Shown: positions 32,480 to 35,503 of the stretch, one piece after another
How the letters are laid out: each line of letters begins with the position of its first letter
How positions within the stretch are numbered: position 1 is the stretch's first letter
Assembly: GCA_905479135.1 (NCBI GenBank)
Contig: CAJQLJ010000086.1
Coordinates: forward strand, 1-35,503
Direction: 5' to 3'
DNA from: an uncultured Campylobacterales bacterium
GTDB lineage: Bacteria; Campylobacterota; Campylobacteria; Campylobacterales; Arcobacteraceae
Length of the DNA stretch: 35,503 nucleotides
Translations under genes and position numbers: made by a program
Notes under the pieces: generated by a model
The model's database searches: none
Seen by the model: only the letters and a program-made list of their open reading frames with translations
What the model was told of the DNA's origin: nothing

Positions 32480-34441
32480 TTATTGTACAAATACAGTAGG
32501 TACAATCATTGGGTATTTTTTATATTTTCTAATACAGTGTTTTCTTACAACTTTTCTTAATTCATCTTCTAACATTCTAGTATTCTTAAAAATACCAGGT
32601 TTAACATTTGCTAAAAATGTTGCAAGTAAATCTTCAATTTCTTTAGCAAAGAACTTATCTTGTTTATCTGGAACTAAACCAAATGATGTAACTTTAACTT
32701 TTTCTGCTAATGTTCTATCATTTTCGTTTACTTGAGCAACAATCATAACAACACCTTCATTAGCCATTGTTTGTCTGTCAATTACAATATCATCAGAAAT
32801 TTTATGATTTAATTGATTATCAATATATACTTTACCAGATTTTACAGTTTTAACTTTTTTCATATACTTTGGAGTAACTTCTATTTGCTCACCTGCATTC
32901 ATGATATATAAGTTTCGCTCTAAAATACCACAATCCATTCCAGTTTTTCCGTGCTTTAATGCATGATTATATTCACCATGTACTGGCATAAAGAATTTAG
33001 GTTTAACAAGTCTTAACATTAATTTTTGTTCTTCTTGTGCTGCGTGACCTGATACGTGAATATCTGGATAGTCTTGGTATGCTACTTTTGCTCCAGCTTT
33101 TAATAAATTATTTAAAATTCCAGAAACACTTGCTTCATTTCCAGGAATTGCTTTTGCTGATAAAACAATTTGATCGCTTGGTTTGATTTTAATATGTCTA
33201 TGTTCATGAATTGCCATTCTATATAATGCTGACATTGGTTCACCTTGAGAACCAGTTGTTACAATTAAAACTTCTTCATCTTTATATTTATTAACTTCAT
33301 GCGCATCAATAAAAGAGTCTTTAGGAAATTTAACATAACCTAAACCCATTGCTAAGTCTAAGTTTTTTTCCATTGATCTACCAATTACACAAACTTTTCT
33401 TCCACTTGCAATTCCTCTCTCAATTGCTTGAGAAACTCTGTGAATATTTGATGAGAAAGTAGACATAATAACTCTACCTTTTGCACTAGCAAAAATTCTA
33501 TCAAATGTAGGACCAACAGTTTTTTCAGTTCTTGTAAATCCTGGTGAGTGAGAATTTGTTGAATCAGACGTTAATAATAAAACACCCTTCTCTCCATAAT
33601 ATGCTAGTCTATGTAAATCTGTAGGATATCCATCAATTGGAGTATGATCTATTTTAAAATCACCTGTGTGAATCATTGTACCAGCTTCTGTTGTAACTGC
33701 AATTGCAGATGAATCAATAATTGAGTGAGTTACATGCATCCACTCTACTTCAAATTCACCAATTTTAATAGGTTTTCTTTTTTCAATACATCTAAAGAAT
33801 TTTCTAAATTCTCTCATTTTATGTTCATCGAACTTAGAACCAATCATTTCTAATGGTAATGATGTTCCATAGATTGGGAATTGCATTTCTTTAAATAAAT
33901 ATGGCATTGCACCAATATGATCTTCATGTCCATGAGTAATAATAACAGCTTCAATTTTATGCTTGATTTCTCTTAAATAAGTAAAATCAGGAATTAAAAT
34001 ATCAACACCGTGCATAGTTTCATCAGGGAAGTTCATACCAACATCAACAATAATTGCAGACTTATCAGTCTCTATAATCATCATATTTCCACCAATTTCA
34101 CCTAATCCACCTAGTGGAGTAATTCTCATTTTAGCAGATGTATTTAAGTTTAATTTGTAGTGAGGATTTAATCTGTCTTTTTGAATTTTTTCATTAACTA
34201 AATGACCTTTCTTTAAGTCATTCATCCAACCATCACCTGTCATTTCTGTAGGTAGTTTTACTTTTGGTCTTCTATTTGGGTTTGGTTTTCTATTTTGATT
34301 AGGATTAGGTTTTTGTACCTTCTCAGAAGTTGGTTTTCCTTCTTGTTTATTATTTTGCTTATTTTCTGCTTGTGTATTTTGAGCAGGTTTCGCAACAGTT
34401 TCTGTCTTCACAGTAGTTTCTTGTGTTTTAATTTCTTCCAT
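32480..34441 (-). CDS. rnj: Ribonuclease J
   Basis: This 653-residue metallo-beta-lactamase/beta-CASP nuclease does 5'-3' exo- and endonucleolytic RNA decay. The zinc motif 'VIITHGHEDHIGAMPYL' is at 167-183. 'TPLGGLGEIGGNMMIIETD' opens the catalytic domain, 'THSIIDSSAIAVTTEAGTMI' and 'HTGDFKID' follow, and 'VHVSGHAAQEEQKLML'-type beta-CASP sequence with 'FMPVHGEYNHALKHG' closes it. The first 100 or so residues are a low-complexity Gln/Asn/Lys/Pro-rich extension ('QKPNPNQNRKPNPNRRPK'), as seen in the H. pylori enzyme, where it is specific to the group. The start overlaps ksgA by 14 bases with AAAGG upstream. Confidence 0.96.
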   Translation of the reverse strand: MEEIKTQETTVKTETVAKPAQNTQAENKQNNKQEGKPTSEKVQKPNPNQNRKPNPNRRPKVKLPTEMTGDGWMNDLKKGHLVNEKIQKDRLNPHYKLNLNTSAKMRITPLGGLGEIGGNMMIIETDKSAIIVDVGMNFPDETMHGVDILIPDFTYLREIKHKIEAVIITHGHEDHIGAMPYLFKEMQFPIYGTSLPLEMIGSKFDEHKMREFRKFFRCIEKRKPIKIGEFEVEWMHVTHSIIDSSAIAVTTEAGTMIHTGDFKIDHTPIDGYPTDLHRLAYYGEKGVLLLTSDSTNSHSPGFTRTEKTVGPTFDRIFASAKGRVIMSTFSSNIHRVSQAIERGIASGRKVCVIGRSMEKNLDLAMGLGYVKFPKDSFIDAHEVNKYKDEEVLIVTTGSQGEPMSALYRMAIHEHRHIKIKPSDQIVLSAKAIPGNEASVSGILNNLLKAGAKVAYQDYPDIHVSGHAAQEEQKLMLRLVKPKFFMPVHGEYNHALKHGKTGMDCGILERNLYIMNAGEQIEVTPKYMKKVKTVKSGKVYIDNQLNHKISDDIVIDRQTMANEGVVMIVAQVNENDRTLAEKVKVTSFGLVPDKQDKFFAKEIEDLLATFLANVKPGIFKNTRMLEDELRKVVRKHCIRKYKKYPMIVPTVFVQ

Positions 34442-35222
34442 CTTTTACCTTTGTATACAATTGGCTATACAAAGATGAACTAACTTCATGAGGTCTTATA
34501 TTATCACTAAGGCTTAATTCTTCATAATATTTGGATACTAAATCTTTACTTATAATTGAAGAAAGGTTTTTTGATAATTTCTTTCTAGGCTGAATAAAAC
34601 AGGCCTTTAGAAATTTATTAAAATCTTTGTCAATTGATTTATTCATATCTTTTCTAATATAAAGTATTGAAGACATAACCTTTGGTCTAGGATCAAATGA
34701 TTCAGGGGGAACATCAAATAATATTCTTGATTCAATTGAAACTAAATCAGCAATAACTCCTAAAGATGAAAACTCTTTATCCTTAGGCTTTGCCGAGAAT
34801 TTTAAAGCTACTTCTTTTTGGATCATTACTATGATACTTTCACAGTTATTGTCTTCAAACGCTCTTAATATAATATTTGTTGCAATATAGTACGGTAAAT
34901 TTGCTATTAAATCATATTTACCATTATGTAGAGTTTCTTGTTTATCCCAAGCCTCTAAAACATCAGTGTGGATCAGTTTTAGTCTATTCTCTTCAATCTC
35001 TATTGCAAATTTTGACTCTAAAATACTGATTAGATCAGTATCTACTTCATAAGCAGTCATCTCTTTGTACTTGACTAGATTTTTAGTCAAATCACCTAAT
35101 CCAGGCCCAATTTCCACTAGGTGGTTGTTATTGTTGGGCATCGATTGGATGATCTTATCCAAAACCGTAGTATCTTTTAAAAAATTTTGACCGTATCGTT
35201 TTTTTGCTTTTATATTTTCCAT
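34428..35222 (-). CDS. ksgA: 16S rRNA (adenine1518-N6/adenine1519-N6)-dimethyltransferase
   Basis: This 264-residue methyltransferase dimethylates two adjacent adenines in helix 45 of 16S rRNA late in small-subunit assembly. N-terminal 'KKRYGQNFLKDTTVLDKI' is diagnostic. SAM motif I is 'HLVEIGPGLGDLTKNL', the catalytic NLPY motif is 'DLIANLPYYIATNI', and 'VPPESFDPRPKVMSSIL' is the substrate-binding block. Loss of this enzyme gives kasugamycin resistance in other bacteria. It is the first gene of the nine-gene cluster. No Shine-Dalgarno is visible, and a TATACT box lies very close to the ATG, so the transcript may be almost leaderless. Confidence 0.96.
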   Translation of the reverse strand: MENIKAKKRYGQNFLKDTTVLDKIIQSMPNNNNHLVEIGPGLGDLTKNLVKYKEMTAYEVDTDLISILESKFAIEIEENRLKLIHTDVLEAWDKQETLHNGKYDLIANLPYYIATNIILRAFEDNNCESIIVMIQKEVALKFSAKPKDKEFSSLGVIADLVSIESRILFDVPPESFDPRPKVMSSILYIRKDMNKSIDKDFNKFLKACFIQPRKKLSKNLSSIISKDLVSKYYEELSLSDNIRPHEVSSSLYSQLYTKVKDGRN

Positions 35223-35232
35223 AATTGCTAAT

Positions 35233-35238
35233 AGTATA
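35233..35238 (-). promoter_or_regulatory. Possible ksgA -10 box very near the start codon
   Basis: On the minus strand TTATACT ends ten bases before the ksgA ATG. If used, transcription would begin only a few bases upstream of the start codon. The rest of the 73-base spacer to hisF is A+T-rich with other weak -10-like hexamers (TATTAT, TAATAAT). Confidence 0.35.
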
Positions 35239-35295
35239 ACTGCTTTTAACTTACATTTAGATAATATCTATCTTAATAATAATTAAGGAATTTAC

Positions 35296-35503
35296 TTGAG
35301 TAGTTTTGCAAAACGAATTATACCTTGTTTAGATGTTGATAATGGAAGAGTAGTAAAAGGAATTAACTTTGTTGGACTTCGTGATGCAGGTGATCCTGTT
35401 GAGGTTGCAAAAAGGTACAATAATGAAGGTGCTGATGAAATAACTTTTTTGGATATTACGGCAAGTCATCAAAATAGAGGAACAATTGTAGATATTGTGA
35501 AAC
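35296..35503 (+). CDS. hisF: Imidazole glycerol phosphate synthase cyclase subunit (partial, cut by window end)
   Basis: The reading frame from TTG at 35296 encodes '[21 protein letters not shown]', then '[20 protein letters not shown]' and '[13 protein letters not shown]'. These are the unmistakable first beta-alpha units of HisF, with the catalytic Asp in 'CLDVDNG'. HisF joins PRFAR and ammonia from HisH to make imidazole glycerol phosphate and AICAR in histidine synthesis. TTG is chosen because AAGGAA sits seven bases upstream and the family start follows at once. About 69 codons are present. It is absent from the supplied ORF track because it is open at the end. Confidence 0.93.
   Translation, partial: MSSFAKRIIPCLDVDNGRVVKGINFVGLRDAGDPVEVAKRYNNEGADEITFLDITASHQNRGTIVDIVK

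Overview
The window is A+T-rich, tightly packed bacterial DNA. Its gene content points to the Campylobacterota, most likely an Arcobacter-like genus. The clues are the ksgA-rnj-kpsF gene string, a fused FAD/Fe-S D-lactate dehydrogenase, LutABC in place of other L-lactate dehydrogenases, an 'AHQW'-type H-box in the histidine kinase, and RNase J with a long N-terminal extension. This assignment rests on recognised families and gene order, not on a database search. I see no mobile element, CRISPR array, tRNA or rRNA.

Layout. (1) 39-3609: an HxlR-type regulator converges on gpsA, gatB and a SurA-like periplasmic chaperone gene. (2) 3683-15357, all on the minus strand: a lactate module. In transcription order it is lutA-lutB-lutC, a sensor kinase with a periplasmic-binding-protein-like input domain, its OmpR-type response regulator, a TRAP transporter (dctP-dctQ-dctM) whose receptor looks like the 2-oxoacid-binding TakP class, and a 946-residue D-lactate dehydrogenase. 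A strong hairpin follows the last gene. (3) 15419-16441: a small methyltransferase and a dCMP-deaminase-like gene, diverging from (4) accB-accC. (5) A DEAD-box helicase with an RGG tail and a long, hairpin-rich leader. (6) A PiT phosphate transporter, an AEC-family permease whose true start seems to be a non-canonical ATC, asnB, and a 100-residue protein of unknown function. (7) 25272-35222, minus strand: nine genes with overlaps or very short gaps (ksgA, rnj, kpsF, rluB, rarA, hemJ, phoH, and a soluble fumarate-reductase-like AB pair). (8) A divergent hisF cut by the window end.

How the genes fit together. The lactate block appears self-contained: sensing, uptake of a small monocarboxylate, and oxidation of both lactate stereoisomers into the respiratory chain. 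The promoters of lutA and dctP share a 13-bp identical box (AAAATATCATATC on the minus strand), followed 19 bp later by an identical TAAAATTA -10 region. The co-encoded response regulator is the obvious candidate to bind it. RNase J and the DEAD-box helicase may form a minimal RNA degradosome like that of Helicobacter pylori. The fumarate-reductase-like pair carries all the catalytic residues I could check. It lacks the FAD-linking histidine, has an extra cysteine at the third Fe-S cluster, and has no membrane partner in its operon. It is the least explained enzyme in the window.
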